Of a DNA stretch of 64,000 bases, positions 42,682 to 50,994 are shown one piece after another (position 1 is the first letter of the stretch; each line of letters begins with the position of its first letter). This DNA comes from Oscillospiraceae bacterium. GTDB lineage: Bacteria; Bacillota; Clostridia; Oscillospirales; Ruminococcaceae. The notes under the pieces are model-generated. The model did not search any database and had not been told where the DNA came from. It was given only the letters and a program-made list of their open reading frames with translations. A program made the position numbers and the translations under genes. The stretch is taken from contig JAFQIY010000072.1 in assembly GCA_017415165.1 (NCBI GenBank), forward strand, positions 42,282 through 106,281, read 5' to 3'.

Positions 42682-43236
42682 TCAGTTTTCTACGGAAATG
42701 CTGTTGATTACTTTGCTTTCGGGAAAGTAATCAATAGACATTTTGTCATAGTATTTCAGCAGATTGTTTTCATAGTCATATTCATAATTGTCCTTGGATT
42801 TCAATTCGTTAGCGGAAACAGCAGGTATTGTCAGATTAACATCATTACCCTCATCATCAAGAAAATACAGTGTGTCAATAACTACAAGGTAGCTGTCTGT
42901 AGTTACTGTTTTACTGCCGCCTATAAGGTCTTTCAAATAAGGAAGTGCGGTATGTGACCACATTACTCCCATCAAAGCGGTAATCAGCATAACACTGATA
43001 GTTATTTTTCTGTTTGAGTTTTTATTTTTTAAATCCTTTATGCACCATACAAGTCCAAGTATTGTGAACAAAACAATCAGTATGCCCAATATTGAACAAA
43101 TCAGAATATGATATTCTCCGATTTTGGGCTGATAATTCAGAACATATACTGAAAATACAGCGTTGAATATCATATTTAGGAATATAATTAATCCGATTGA
43201 TGATTGCGGTTGTTTGATGTCAGAATTGCTGTTCAT
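42682..43236 (-). CDS. Membrane protein of unknown function
   Basis: 184 residues. Three hydrophobic helices (about residues 14-34, 45-67 and 77-97) are followed by an ~85-residue polar domain (from SKTVTTDSYLVVIDTLYFLD to the end) probably outside the cell. No catalytic motif is apparent. AAAGGAC lies before the ATG. It is AT-richer than its neighbours and monocistronic. I do not recognise the family. Confidence 0.8.
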   Translation of the reverse strand: MNSNSDIKQPQSSIGLIIFLNMIFNAVFSVYVLNYQPKIGEYHILICSILGILIVLFTILGLVWCIKDLKNKNSNRKITISVMLITALMGVMWSHTALPYLKDLIGGSKTVTTDSYLVVIDTLYFLDDEGNDVNLTIPAVSANELKSKDNYEYDYENNLLKYYDKMSIDYFPESKVINSISVEN

Positions 43237-43310
43237 ATTATTTTGTCCTTTCGTTGAATAAGAATCAGTACAAATTAATTATAGCATTATTGGCATAAAA
43301 AGTCAAATAA

Positions 43311-43337
43311 ATAAGCCCCCGAAACTCGGAGGCTTAT
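43311..43337 (-). terminator. Terminator after the DUF1508 gene
   Basis: AAGCCTCCGA / TCGGGGGCTT on the minus strand (complement of 43313-43335), followed by ATTTATTT. Confidence 0.85.
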
Positions 43338-43342
43338 GTACA

Positions 43343-43720
43343 TTATTCCTCAGGCTCAACAACAGGAGCGTCAGCAGCGTTCTTCTTGACGCTTTCAATG
43401 CCGTTCTTGCAGCTGTCCTTCTTAACGTAGCCTTCGCTTGCAGCGATAATCTGACCGTTGGAAGCCTTCAGACGGAAACGGAATTCGCCTGCCTTGTCCT
43501 TGTAAATTTCAAACTTAGGATTCTTTTCAGTAGCAAAGCCTTCAACTGTCTGGTCCTCAATTGCAGCGATAGGAGCATTCTTTGCAACGCTTGCACAGCC
43601 GTTCTTGCAGCTGTCAAGGCTGGAGTAAACCTCGCCGCCTGTTGCAATGATTTCACCGTTGCCAGCCTTGAGGCTGAAAGTAAAACCTGTTTTTGTAGCC
43701 TTGATTACGAATTTACCCAT
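43343..43720 (-). CDS. DUF1508 (YegP-type) two-repeat protein
   Basis: 125 residues with two copies of the ~50-residue YegP beta-hairpin/helix motif: FSLKAGNGEIIATGGEVYSS with SCKNGCASVAKNA, and FRLKASNGQIIAASEGYVKK with SCKNGIESVKKNA. A short acidic C-terminus follows. Family members are small cytosolic proteins of unknown role. AAAGGATG lies upstream of the ATG, and a terminator follows. Confidence 0.92.
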   Translation of the reverse strand: MGKFVIKATKTGFTFSLKAGNGEIIATGGEVYSSLDSCKNGCASVAKNAPIAAIEDQTVEGFATEKNPKFEIYKDKAGEFRFRLKASNGQIIAASEGYVKKDSCKNGIESVKKNAADAPVVEPEE

Positions 43721-43939
43721 AATAAATCATCCTTTCAAAGGTATTAATTGCTATTTTTATATGCTTATTGTACCATTTATGCGAAAAATCGTCAAGTGTT
43801 TTAGTTGAATTTCCACATATACCACAAATTTCTACCTTTATTTTGCATATATTACCTCACAATTTGGAATAGTTGTTTCGGAATTTTGTGCGGAGTCTTA
43901 ACATTGTTATTTTTGCTTGCTAAATGTGTCAAAATGTGT

Positions 43940-43983
43940 TATAATTAGTGCACTATAAATATAACTTGTCATAATATGTGACA
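43940..43983 (+). promoter_or_regulatory. Promoter -10 and GlnR/TnrA-like dyad upstream of the OPT transporter
   Basis: TATAAT lies at 43940-43945 (a -35 TTGCTA fits only with an 18-nt spacer). TGTCA-N7-TGACA at 43967-43983, just before the ribosome site, fits the published GlnR/TnrA form TGTNA-N7-TNACA. Regulation by nitrogen status would suit a peptide transporter, but no GlnR gene is in view. Confidence 0.5.
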
Positions 43984-43997
43984 GTTTGGAGGCGGTT

Positions 43998-45680
43998 ATG
44001 GAAAATAAAACAGAATTCAAGCCGTATATTCCTGCGTCAAAGGTTACGCCGGAACTTACGGTGACATCAATCATTATGGGTGTTATCCTCTCCGTAGTTT
44101 TCGGTGCGGCTAACGCTTACCTCGGACTCAGAGTTGGTATGACAGTTTCAGCGTCTATCCCTGCTGCTGTTATCTCAATGGGCGTAATCCGAGTTATTAT
44201 GAAGAAAAACTCTATCCTCGAAAGTAATGTTGTTCAGACAATCGGTTCTGCAGGTGAATCCCTCGCAGCAGGTTCTATTTTTACACTTCCTGCACTTTTC
44301 CTCTGGGCATCTGAAGGCGTAATGGAAAAGCCCGGTATCGTTGAAATCACACTTATCGCCCTTCTCGGCGGTCTCCTCGGTGTATTCTTTATGGTACCTC
44401 TCCGTAATGCACTTATCGTTAAGGAACACGGCACACTCCCTTACCCTGAGGGAACAGCTTGTGCAGAAGTTCTCCTTGCAGGTGAAGAAGGCGGCGCAAA
44501 CGCTTCTACCGTATTCGCAGGTATGGGCTTTGCAGCACTTTTCAAGTTCATCATCGACGGTATCAAGGCAGTACCGGGTGAAGTTTCCTTCCGTGTAAAG
44601 GGCTTTGCAGGTGAAATCGGTACACAGATTTACCCTGCTGTAATGAGCGTAGGTTACATCTGCGGATTCAGAATTTCTTCCTATATGTTCGCAGGCGGCG
44701 TGCTCAGCTGGCTCGTGCTTATCCCACTCATTGTAATGTTCGGTGAAAACGCTGTTATCTACCCAAGCGACGGGGCAACAATCGGTGAGATTTTTGCAGC
44801 AGACGGCGCAAGCGGTATCTGGGGCAGCTATATCCGTTACATAGGCGCAGGTGCACTTGCAGCAGGCGGTATCATCAGCCTTATCAAGTCCCTTCCTCTT
44901 ATTATCCGTACATTCAAGGACGCTGTAAAGAGCATCAATGTAAAGGGTCAGACAGGTAATAATGTAGAAAGAACAGCAAACGACCTTAATATGAAGGTTG
45001 TTCTTATTGCAATTGCAATCCTTACACTTGCTGTATGGCTTATCCCTGCAATTCCTGTTAACCTTCTCGGTGCACTTATTATCGTAATTTTCGGTTTCTT
45101 CTTTGCAACCGTCTCTTCGAGAATGGTTGGTCTCGTAGGAAGCAGTAACAACCCTGTTTCTGGTATGGCTATCGCAACACTACTTATCGCAACACTTATC
45201 CTCAAGTTTACAGGTGCAAGCGGTGCTGACGGTATGGCTGCAGCTATAGCAATCGGCTCTATCATTTGTATCGTAGCAGCTATCTCAGGCGATACATCCC
45301 AGGACCTCAAGACAGGTTATCTCCTCGGTTCTACACCTAAGAAGCAGCAGATTGGTGAAATTATCGGCGTATGTGCAGCAGCACTTGCTATCGGCGGTAC
45401 ACTTTACCTCCTCGATACAGCTTGGGGATTCGGTTCTGCAGAACTCGGCGCACCACAGGCTACACTTATGAAGATGATTATCGAAGGCGTAATGAGCGCA
45501 GAGCTCCCTTGGAACCTCGTATTCGTAGGTGCATTCATTGCAATCCTTGTTGAAGTAATCGGTATCCCTGTTCTTCCTTTCGCAATCGGTGTTTACCTCC
45601 CTGTACAGCTTAACGCTTGTATCCTCGTTGGCGGTATCATTCGTCTCGTATTTGATAAGATGATGAAGATGGAAGAGTAA
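43998..45680 (+). CDS. OPT-family oligopeptide transporter, main part
   Basis: 560 residues from the ATG at 43998 (GGAGGCGG upstream). About fourteen membrane helices. Landmarks are FGAANAYLGLRVGMTVSASI, ESNVVQTIGSAGESLAAG and LPYPEGTACAEVLLAGEEGG, all standard in bacterial OPT proteins that import small peptides or metal chelates. The usual length is about 640 residues; here the chain ends at TAA (45678-45680) after DKMMKMEE, and the missing last helices are encoded in the same frame six bases later. Codon use suggests high expression. Confidence 0.9.
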   Translation: MENKTEFKPYIPASKVTPELTVTSIIMGVILSVVFGAANAYLGLRVGMTVSASIPAAVISMGVIRVIMKKNSILESNVVQTIGSAGESLAAGSIFTLPALFLWASEGVMEKPGIVEITLIALLGGLLGVFFMVPLRNALIVKEHGTLPYPEGTACAEVLLAGEEGGANASTVFAGMGFAALFKFIIDGIKAVPGEVSFRVKGFAGEIGTQIYPAVMSVGYICGFRISSYMFAGGVLSWLVLIPLIVMFGENAVIYPSDGATIGEIFAADGASGIWGSYIRYIGAGALAAGGIISLIKSLPLIIRTFKDAVKSINVKGQTGNNVERTANDLNMKVVLIAIAILTLAVWLIPAIPVNLLGALIIVIFGFFFATVSSRMVGLVGSSNNPVSGMAIATLLIATLILKFTGASGADGMAAAIAIGSIICIVAAISGDTSQDLKTGYLLGSTPKKQQIGEIIGVCAAALAIGGTLYLLDTAWGFGSAELGAPQATLMKMIIEGVMSAELPWNLVFVGAFIAILVEVIGIPVLPFAIGVYLPVQLNACILVGGIIRLVFDKMMKMEE

Positions 45681-45686
45681 GAAAAG

Positions 45687-45938
45687 ATGGAAATCATCAA
45701 CGACGGTATCCTTTTCTGCTCAGGTATGATTGCGGGCGAAGGTCTTGTAGGTATCGTGCTTGCACTCCTCGCTGTATTTGGTGTTGATAAGGTACTCGAT
45801 ATTTCAGGTAAGCTCAACCTCCCACCTGTTGTATCAAGCATCGGAAGCCTCGTAGTATTCGGTCTTATCATTTGTACACTCCTCAAGTTCTCCATCTGGA
45901 AGAAGAGAAAGAAAGCTGATGTGAAGAATGAAGCGTAA
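45687..45938 (+). CDS. C-terminal OPT segment, split by an in-frame stop
   Basis: 83 residues. MEIINDGILFCSGMIAGEGL and the following hydrophobic stretches correspond to the last two helices of full-length OPT transporters (R/N-G-[IV]-L-x-[SA]-G-x-I-A-G-E is the common pattern, from memory). It lies in the same frame as the upstream gene and would be continuous with it if the TAA at 45678 were a sense codon. The ribosome site is weak. It is either a natural two-piece transporter, a read-through product, or a nonsense mutation. Confidence 0.75.
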   Translation: MEIINDGILFCSGMIAGEGLVGIVLALLAVFGVDKVLDISGKLNLPPVVSSIGSLVVFGLIICTLLKFSIWKKRKKADVKNEA

Positions 45939-46275
45939 GCAGAATCCTGAAGAAAATTATCTTGAAAAATGTCCGAAGCGTCCTGAGCATATCGGTTGGA
46001 CAACAAACGAAAACGGCATTGTAACCCTTGAAATTGAAAACAAGGGCATAATGAACAGGATAATGCAGAAAATCGCTAAAAAGCCGAAAATTTCGTATAT
46101 TCACCTTGATGAATTCGGAAGTTTTGTTTGGAGTTTGATTGACGGTGAGAAAAAAATTGCGGATATGGGCGCTCCAATGGAGGAACACTTCGGCGAAAAA
46201 GCCCACCCGACTTATGAAAGACTTGCAAAATTCTTTCAGATACTCGAAAGCTACGGTTTTGTAGAATGGAAATGA
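45928..46275 (+). CDS. PqqD-family (RRE-like) protein
   Basis: 115 residues, overlapping the preceding frame by 11 bp. The core YIHLDEFGSFVWSLIDGEKK and a C-terminal winged-helix segment ending QILESYGFVEWK fit PqqD, the peptide-recognition fold used in ribosomal peptide maturation. No precursor peptide or radical SAM maturase lies next to it. An unattached PqqD behind a peptide transporter is uncommon; a role in peptide binding is conceivable but not shown. Confidence 0.82.
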   Translation: MKRKQNPEENYLEKCPKRPEHIGWTTNENGIVTLEIENKGIMNRIMQKIAKKPKISYIHLDEFGSFVWSLIDGEKKIADMGAPMEEHFGEKAHPTYERLAKFFQILESYGFVEWK

Positions 46276-46279
46276 TAAA

Positions 46280-46310
46280 ACCCCTGACTGGTTTCGGTCA
46301 GGGATTTTTG
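46280..46310 (+). terminator. Terminator after PqqD-like gene
   Basis: CCCTGAC / GGTCAGGG hairpin followed by ATTTTTG. Confidence 0.9.
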
Positions 46311-46339
46311 TTGCATCAATCCTCAAACCGTGCTATAAT
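46311..46339 (+). promoter_or_regulatory. sigma-A promoter of the phosphatase gene
   Basis: TTGCAT 46311-46316, 17 nt, TATAAT 46334-46339, abutting the previous terminator. Confidence 0.82.
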
Positions 46340-46368
46340 AAAATCATTAAATTTTAGGAGCAATGAAA

Positions 46369-47022
46369 ATGAAATACCAGCTTGCAATTTTCGATTTGGA
46401 CGGAACAATTCTCAACACCCTTGATGACCTTGCAGACAGCCTTAACCACGTTTTGGCACAACACGGCTTCCCACAGCACACATCTGACGAGGTGCGTATG
46501 ATGGTTGGCAACGGCATACTTAACCTTATAAAACGTGCTTTGCCGAATGGCACGGAGCAGGCAACAGTTGAAGCAGTTTACGCTGATTTCAACGCTTATT
46601 ATAAGCTTCACAGTGCTGACAAAACCAAGCCTTACGACGGGATAACAGAAATGCTTGAACAGCTTAAAGCAAGGGGCGTGAAGCTTGCCGTTGTGTCAAA
46701 CAAGGCAGATTATGCCGTGCAGGATTTGTGCGTAAAATATTTCGGAGGAATTTTCGACGCTGTTGCAGGAGAAAAAACAGGTGTGCCGAAAAAGCCAGCT
46801 CCCGACGGTGTGAACAACATTCTTGCACAGCTTGGCATTGAGCGCAAAAATTCAGTTTACATAGGTGACTCAGATGTTGACTTGCATACGGCGTTAAACG
46901 CTGAAATGGACTGTATTGCCGTAAATTGGGGATTTCGTGAGGAAGAGTTGCTTCGTGAAAATGGCGCTGAGGTAATTGTTTCGTCTCCGAATGAGATAGT
47001 GAAAATTATTGCAAATGAATAA
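46369..47022 (+). CDS. HAD phosphatase, phosphoglycolate phosphatase-like
   Basis: 217 residues from the ATG at 46369, which is eight bases after AGGAG; the ATG at 46363 is too close to the site. Motif I is IFDLDGTILNTLDDLADSLN, motif II KLAVVSNKAD, motif III with KKPAPDGVNNIL, motif IV YIGDSDVDLHTA. The Gph group removes phosphate from 2-phosphoglycolate, but pyrophosphatase (PpaX) and sugar-phosphatase relatives look much alike. Monocistronic with its own promoter. Confidence 0.92.
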   Translation: MKYQLAIFDLDGTILNTLDDLADSLNHVLAQHGFPQHTSDEVRMMVGNGILNLIKRALPNGTEQATVEAVYADFNAYYKLHSADKTKPYDGITEMLEQLKARGVKLAVVSNKADYAVQDLCVKYFGGIFDAVAGEKTGVPKKPAPDGVNNILAQLGIERKNSVYIGDSDVDLHTALNAEMDCIAVNWGFREEELLRENGAEVIVSSPNEIVKIIANE

Positions 47023-47061
47023 ATTTGCACAATAAGTCAGTTTATCGGGAATGATTTGCTA

Positions 47062-47090
47062 TTGCACAAAAGCTTGATGCGCTGTATAAT
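47062..47090 (+). promoter_or_regulatory. sigma-A promoter of the GH43-araC-GH5 operon
   Basis: TTGCAC 47062-47067, 17 nt, TATAAT 47085-47090. Confidence 0.83.
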
Positions 47091-47126
47091 ATAGCTAAAT
47101 AATTCAGTTATGAAAGGGCGATTCCA

Positions 47127-48485
47127 ATGGCAAATCCATATCTTCCAAGCTGGGAGTACATTCCCGACGGCGAGCCGAGAGTTTTCGGCGACCGTGTCTA
47201 TATCTACGGCTCTCACGATAAAGCTGGCTCTGACAAATTCTGCGACTACGTGCTGAAATGCTGGAGTGCACCCGTTACAAACCTCAATGAGTGGGTTTGC
47301 CACGGTGATGTTTTCCACACGCAGGCTGACCGTGACCACGAGTCTGATACCGACTGGACAAATCACAGCAACGAGCTTTTTGCTCCTGACGTTGTTGAAA
47401 AGGACGGCAAATATTATCTCTACGCTTACATCGTAAACTCAATTGGCTGCGTTGCAGTTGCAGACAAGCCTGAGGGTCCATTCAAGCTTGTTTCTACCTA
47501 CAAGTATACAATTCCCGATGAAATCTGCTGCAACGGCTGGTTTATCGACCCCGGTGTGCTTGTGGACGATGATGGACGCACATACATCTACTGCGGATTT
47601 GAGCGTTCATTCCTTGCAGAAGTAAACAGCGAGAATATGTACGAAATCCTTGACGGTACCTGCATTGAGCATTTTATTCCCTGCGAGCCAACCGAGGAAG
47701 GCGGCTTTGACGAAAAGGATAAGTGCTTCTTTGAGGCAGCTTCACCCCGTAAAGTCGGTGATACCTATTATATGATTTACTCTCCAAAAATGGGCAGCCG
47801 TCTTGCTTATGCGACCTCCGACAGCCCGACAGGACCGTTTACCTACAGAGGTTACATTGTTGACAACGGTGTTGATTACCCAGGCGGAAACGACCACGGT
47901 TCAATCGCTTGCATCAACGGTCAGTGGTACATTTTCTATCACAGAATGACAAACGGTACGATAATGTCAAGACGAGGCTGTGTGGAGAAAATAGAAATCC
48001 TTCCTGACGGCACAATTCCGACAGTTGAAATGACTTCACTTGGCTTTGAGGACTCTCTCAATCCGTACAGAATTACTCCTGCAGACATAGCCTGCGTGCT
48101 GAAAAACGGCAACGGAAATATTATGATTACCGAAAGAAATGTCTTTGAGCGAGTTGTAACAAACATCACTGACGGCTGCGTAATCGGTTATAAATACTTT
48201 GATTTCGGTGAGGATTTCTCCAGTAAGACAATGGAATTTGCCGCACAAATCAACGGCTTCGGCTGTGATTGCCATATGCACATTCTTATCGACGGTGAGG
48301 ACGGCGAAGAAATCGGTGTTGTTGATATCGGTCACGACAGCGGTACGGTAAGCGCAATCGTGAAGAATGTTACAGGCAGACATAGCGTGTTCTTCAAAAT
48401 TACAACTGACTATACAGGCTGGACAGGGGATTACTTCAAGATGAGAAACCTCTTTGAGCTTAAATCCTTTGTGTTTATGAAATAA
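47127..48485 (+). CDS. GH43 family glycosidase (cytosolic)
   Basis: 452 residues, no signal peptide. The five-bladed propeller begins at NPYLPSWEYIPDGEPRVFGD; ELFAPDVVEKDGKYYLY holds the pKa-tuning Asp, and FFEAASPRKVGDTYYMIYS the acid Glu. The last ~130 residues form a beta-sandwich (HMHILIDGEDGEEIGVVD) like a CBM6-type module. GH43 enzymes are beta-xylosidases or alpha-arabinofuranosidases; a cytosolic site suggests it trims imported arabinoxylan oligosaccharides. An AraC gene follows 12 bp later. GAAAGGG precedes the ATG. Confidence 0.92.
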   Translation: MANPYLPSWEYIPDGEPRVFGDRVYIYGSHDKAGSDKFCDYVLKCWSAPVTNLNEWVCHGDVFHTQADRDHESDTDWTNHSNELFAPDVVEKDGKYYLYAYIVNSIGCVAVADKPEGPFKLVSTYKYTIPDEICCNGWFIDPGVLVDDDGRTYIYCGFERSFLAEVNSENMYEILDGTCIEHFIPCEPTEEGGFDEKDKCFFEAASPRKVGDTYYMIYSPKMGSRLAYATSDSPTGPFTYRGYIVDNGVDYPGGNDHGSIACINGQWYIFYHRMTNGTIMSRRGCVEKIEILPDGTIPTVEMTSLGFEDSLNPYRITPADIACVLKNGNGNIMITERNVFERVVTNITDGCVIGYKYFDFGEDFSSKTMEFAAQINGFGCDCHMHILIDGEDGEEIGVVDIGHDSGTVSAIVKNVTGRHSVFFKITTDYTGWTGDYFKMRNLFELKSFVFMK

Positions 48486-48497
48486 GGACGTGATAAC

Positions 48498-49283
48498 GTG
48501 AAAATCGGTGCAATCGGCTATAACTACGAGCACGATAATACCTTTTGTATGGACAGACCAAACGGAAACGGCTGTTATCTGCTGCTCCTGATAAAGACCT
48601 ATTCGCTGTTTGAGGTGAACGGCGAGAAATTTGACGTAAAACCGAATTCCTTTATACTTTTTACTCCCGAAACACCTTGCAGATATCGTGCGGCGGAAAA
48701 GTATTATACCGATGACTGGATGTTCTTTGAACCCAATGAAGCCGATATAGAAAAAATCAAGGGAATGGGTATTCCGTTCAATGAAATTGTTTATCTCGGC
48801 AACATTGACGAGCTTTCCCAGCTTATTCACGTTATGGCTTATGAGCATTATTCTTCGGAATTCTTCCACGAGGAAATCGAACGTGGATACGTTGAAATCC
48901 TCTTTATGAAGCTTGGCAGGCTTGTCAAGTCAAAAACATACACCTTGCCCCGCTCCATTGCAGAGCGTAACGGCAAGTTCACCCAGCTCCGCACAAGAAT
49001 TTTCACTATGCCAAACACTATCGGCAGCGTTGAGGATATGGCGGAGGAAATGGGTATGAGCCGTTCAGGCTTTCAGCACCTTTACAAGAAAATGTTCGGT
49101 GTAAGTGTTATGACGGACGTTATCAACGGCAGACTTGAACGTGCAAAGCGTCTGCTGTGTGCAACAAATCTTACCGTAAAGGAAATTGCGGAAAGCTGCG
49201 GATACAAATGTGAGTACAACTTTATGCGTCAGTTCAAAAGCAAGTACGGCAAAACACCATCGGAGTACAGAAAAATTATATAA
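48498..49283 (+). CDS. AraC family transcriptional regulator
   Basis: 261 residues. The N-terminal ~150 residues are a cupin-like sensing domain; the C-terminal ~100 carry two helix-turn-helix units (SVEDMAEEMGMSRSGFQHLY and LTVKEIAESCGYKCEYNFMR, then FKSKYGKTPSEYRK). Flanked by GH43 upstream and GH5 downstream, it most likely switches this glycan cassette in response to an arabinose-, xylose- or cello-type sugar. No operator was identified. Confidence 0.93.
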   Translation: MKIGAIGYNYEHDNTFCMDRPNGNGCYLLLLIKTYSLFEVNGEKFDVKPNSFILFTPETPCRYRAAEKYYTDDWMFFEPNEADIEKIKGMGIPFNEIVYLGNIDELSQLIHVMAYEHYSSEFFHEEIERGYVEILFMKLGRLVKSKTYTLPRSIAERNGKFTQLRTRIFTMPNTIGSVEDMAEEMGMSRSGFQHLYKKMFGVSVMTDVINGRLERAKRLLCATNLTVKEIAESCGYKCEYNFMRQFKSKYGKTPSEYRKII

Positions 49284-49300
49284 ATTAAGGAGAGATTATT

Positions 49301-50446
49301 ATGAAGCTTACAAAAATTCTGTCCGTAGCAATTGCGGCTGTGATGTGCCTTTCGGTTTTTACAGGCTGTGAAAAGAAGGCTGAATTCGGCGGCTCAATGC
49401 GTGATATTACAACAATGGAGCTTGTAAAGGAAATGGGCGTCGGCATCAATCTCGGCAACACCTTTGAAAGCGCAGGCAGCTGGATTGCACCAACGGGTGT
49501 AACAAGCTACGAAACAGGCTGGGGAAGTCCTATTATCACAAGAGAAATGATTACAGGCTATGCAGAGTGCGGATTTGGCGTGCTTCGTGTCCCTGTGGCG
49601 TGGTCAAATATGATGGGTGAGGACTACACAATCAACGCAACCTATCTTGCAAGAGTAAAGCAGGTTGTAGGCTGGGCACTTGAAGACGGAATGTATGTTA
49701 TCCTCAATATTCACTGGGATGGCGGCTGGTGGACAGATTTTGCCAACGATGACAAGAAGGCAGAATGTATGTACAAATACGAACGTATCTGGACACAGCT
49801 TACCGAAGCGTTCAATGATGATTACGGCGACCACCTTATGTTTGAGTCCCTCAACGAAGAAGGCGGCTGGGAGTCACTCTGGAACAGATACAGCAATCAG
49901 GGTGACAAGGAAAAGTCCTTTAACCTGCTTAACGAAATCAATCAGAAGTTTGTTGATATCGTAAGAGCATCAGGCGGCAACAACGCCGAGCGTCACCTCC
50001 TTATCGCAGGCTACAACACAGACTTTGACCTAACCTGCGACCCTCTCTATAAAATGCCGAACGACCCTGAAAACCGCTGCGCAGTATCCGTTCACTACTA
50101 TACACCATCCACATTTGCAATTCTTGAAGCAGATGCAGACTGGGGCAAGGCTCGTACTGAATGGGGTACAGATGCGGACTACGCTGAACTCAACAAGTAT
50201 ATGACAATGATGAAGGAAACCTACATCGATAAGGGTATCCCTGTAATTGTGGGCGAATTCGGCTGCTCAACAAGCAATAAAACTCCCGAAATGGTAAGAC
50301 TTTACCTGACTTCCGTATGTGAAGCCGCATACGATAACGGTCTCTGCCCTGTCCTCTGGGACATCACAGACGTGTTCTACAACCGTGAAGAAGCAAAGTT
50401 CATTGACCCTGAACTTCTTGAAGGACTTATGGCTGTAAAGGAGTAA
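49301..50446 (+). CDS. GH5 family cellulase-type lipoprotein (GH5_4-like)
   Basis: 381 residues. The lipobox is FTGC (Cys23) after a hydrophobic signal. The catalytic domain starts near residue 40 with MGVGINLGNTFE, then VPVAWSNMM, NIHWDGGWW, the acid in SLNEEGGWE (Glu186) and the nucleophile in IVGEFGCS (Glu319). The HWDGGWW stretch is typical of GH5 subfamily 4 xyloglucanases and endoglucanases (family knowledge). It would be displayed at the membrane surface and feed oligosaccharides to the cell. AAGGAGAG precedes the ATG; a strong terminator follows. Confidence 0.94.
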   Translation: MKLTKILSVAIAAVMCLSVFTGCEKKAEFGGSMRDITTMELVKEMGVGINLGNTFESAGSWIAPTGVTSYETGWGSPIITREMITGYAECGFGVLRVPVAWSNMMGEDYTINATYLARVKQVVGWALEDGMYVILNIHWDGGWWTDFANDDKKAECMYKYERIWTQLTEAFNDDYGDHLMFESLNEEGGWESLWNRYSNQGDKEKSFNLLNEINQKFVDIVRASGGNNAERHLLIAGYNTDFDLTCDPLYKMPNDPENRCAVSVHYYTPSTFAILEADADWGKARTEWGTDADYAELNKYMTMMKETYIDKGIPVIVGEFGCSTSNKTPEMVRLYLTSVCEAAYDNGLCPVLWDITDVFYNREEAKFIDPELLEGLMAVKE

Positions 50447-50451
50447 TTCTA

Positions 50452-50489
50452 TTCTGCGGTGTAATTTTTGCACCGCAGAAATTTTTTTG
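50452..50489 (+). terminator. Terminator after GH5
   Basis: TTCTGCGGTG / CACCGCAGAA hairpin followed by seven Ts. Confidence 0.93.
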
Positions 50490-50498
50490 TAAAACATA

Positions 50499-50540
50499 TT
50501 GACAATTATCTATATGTATGCTATTATATCATATAGATAA
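50499..50540 (+). promoter_or_regulatory. Promoter with ArsR-type palindromic operator
   Basis: TTGACA 50499-50504, 17 nt, TATTAT 50522-50527. Perfect 11-bp inverted arms TTATCTATATG (50506-50516) and CATATAGATAA (50530-50540) straddle the spacer and the -10. The AT-rich long dyad is of the kind bound by ArsR/SmtB repressors, and an arsR gene is the second gene of the operon. Confidence 0.88.
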
Positions 50541-50562
50541 ACTTCGATGTGAGGCGATTATT

Positions 50563-50994
50563 ATGTTAAAAAAAGAAGCAGCAGAATTATTTGCAGAAGG
50601 TTTCAATTGTTCCCAGTCAGTGTTTGCGGTATTTGCGGAAAAGTATGGTCTGTCAAAGGAAACAGCACTGAAAATCGGGTGCGGCTTCGGCGGCGGTATG
50701 CGTAACGCCGAGGTGTGCGGTGCGGTAACAGGCGGAATAATGGTAATCAGCCTGCGTTACGGGCATTGCACAGCTGAAAATACAGATGGAAGAACACTTT
50801 GCTACGAAAAAACCAAAGAATTTACCGATGCATTCAAGGCGAAAAATAAGTCTATCGTTTGCCGTGAATTGCTTGGATACGACATATCAAAGCCTGAGGA
50901 AATGCAGGCAGCAGCAGAGAAAAATCTTTTCAAGACAACCTGCGTCGATATGATTGTCAGCGCAGTTGAAACACTGGAGGAGCTTGGTTACTGA
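50563..50994 (+). CDS. C_GCAxxG_C_C family redox/metal protein
   Basis: 143 residues from the ATG at 50563, chosen because upstream Met codons lie inside the operator. It holds the pattern FNCSQSVF, CGFGGGMRNAEVCGAVTGG and later single Cys residues (in FKTTCVDMIVSAVE) that define this small family, often found near arsenic or redox genes. The reactive cysteines suggest thiol-metal chemistry. It is first in a four-gene operon with arsR and a permease. Exact role unknown. Confidence 0.87.
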   Translation: MLKKEAAELFAEGFNCSQSVFAVFAEKYGLSKETALKIGCGFGGGMRNAEVCGAVTGGIMVISLRYGHCTAENTDGRTLCYEKTKEFTDAFKAKNKSIVCRELLGYDISKPEEMQAAAEKNLFKTTCVDMIVSAVETLEELGY

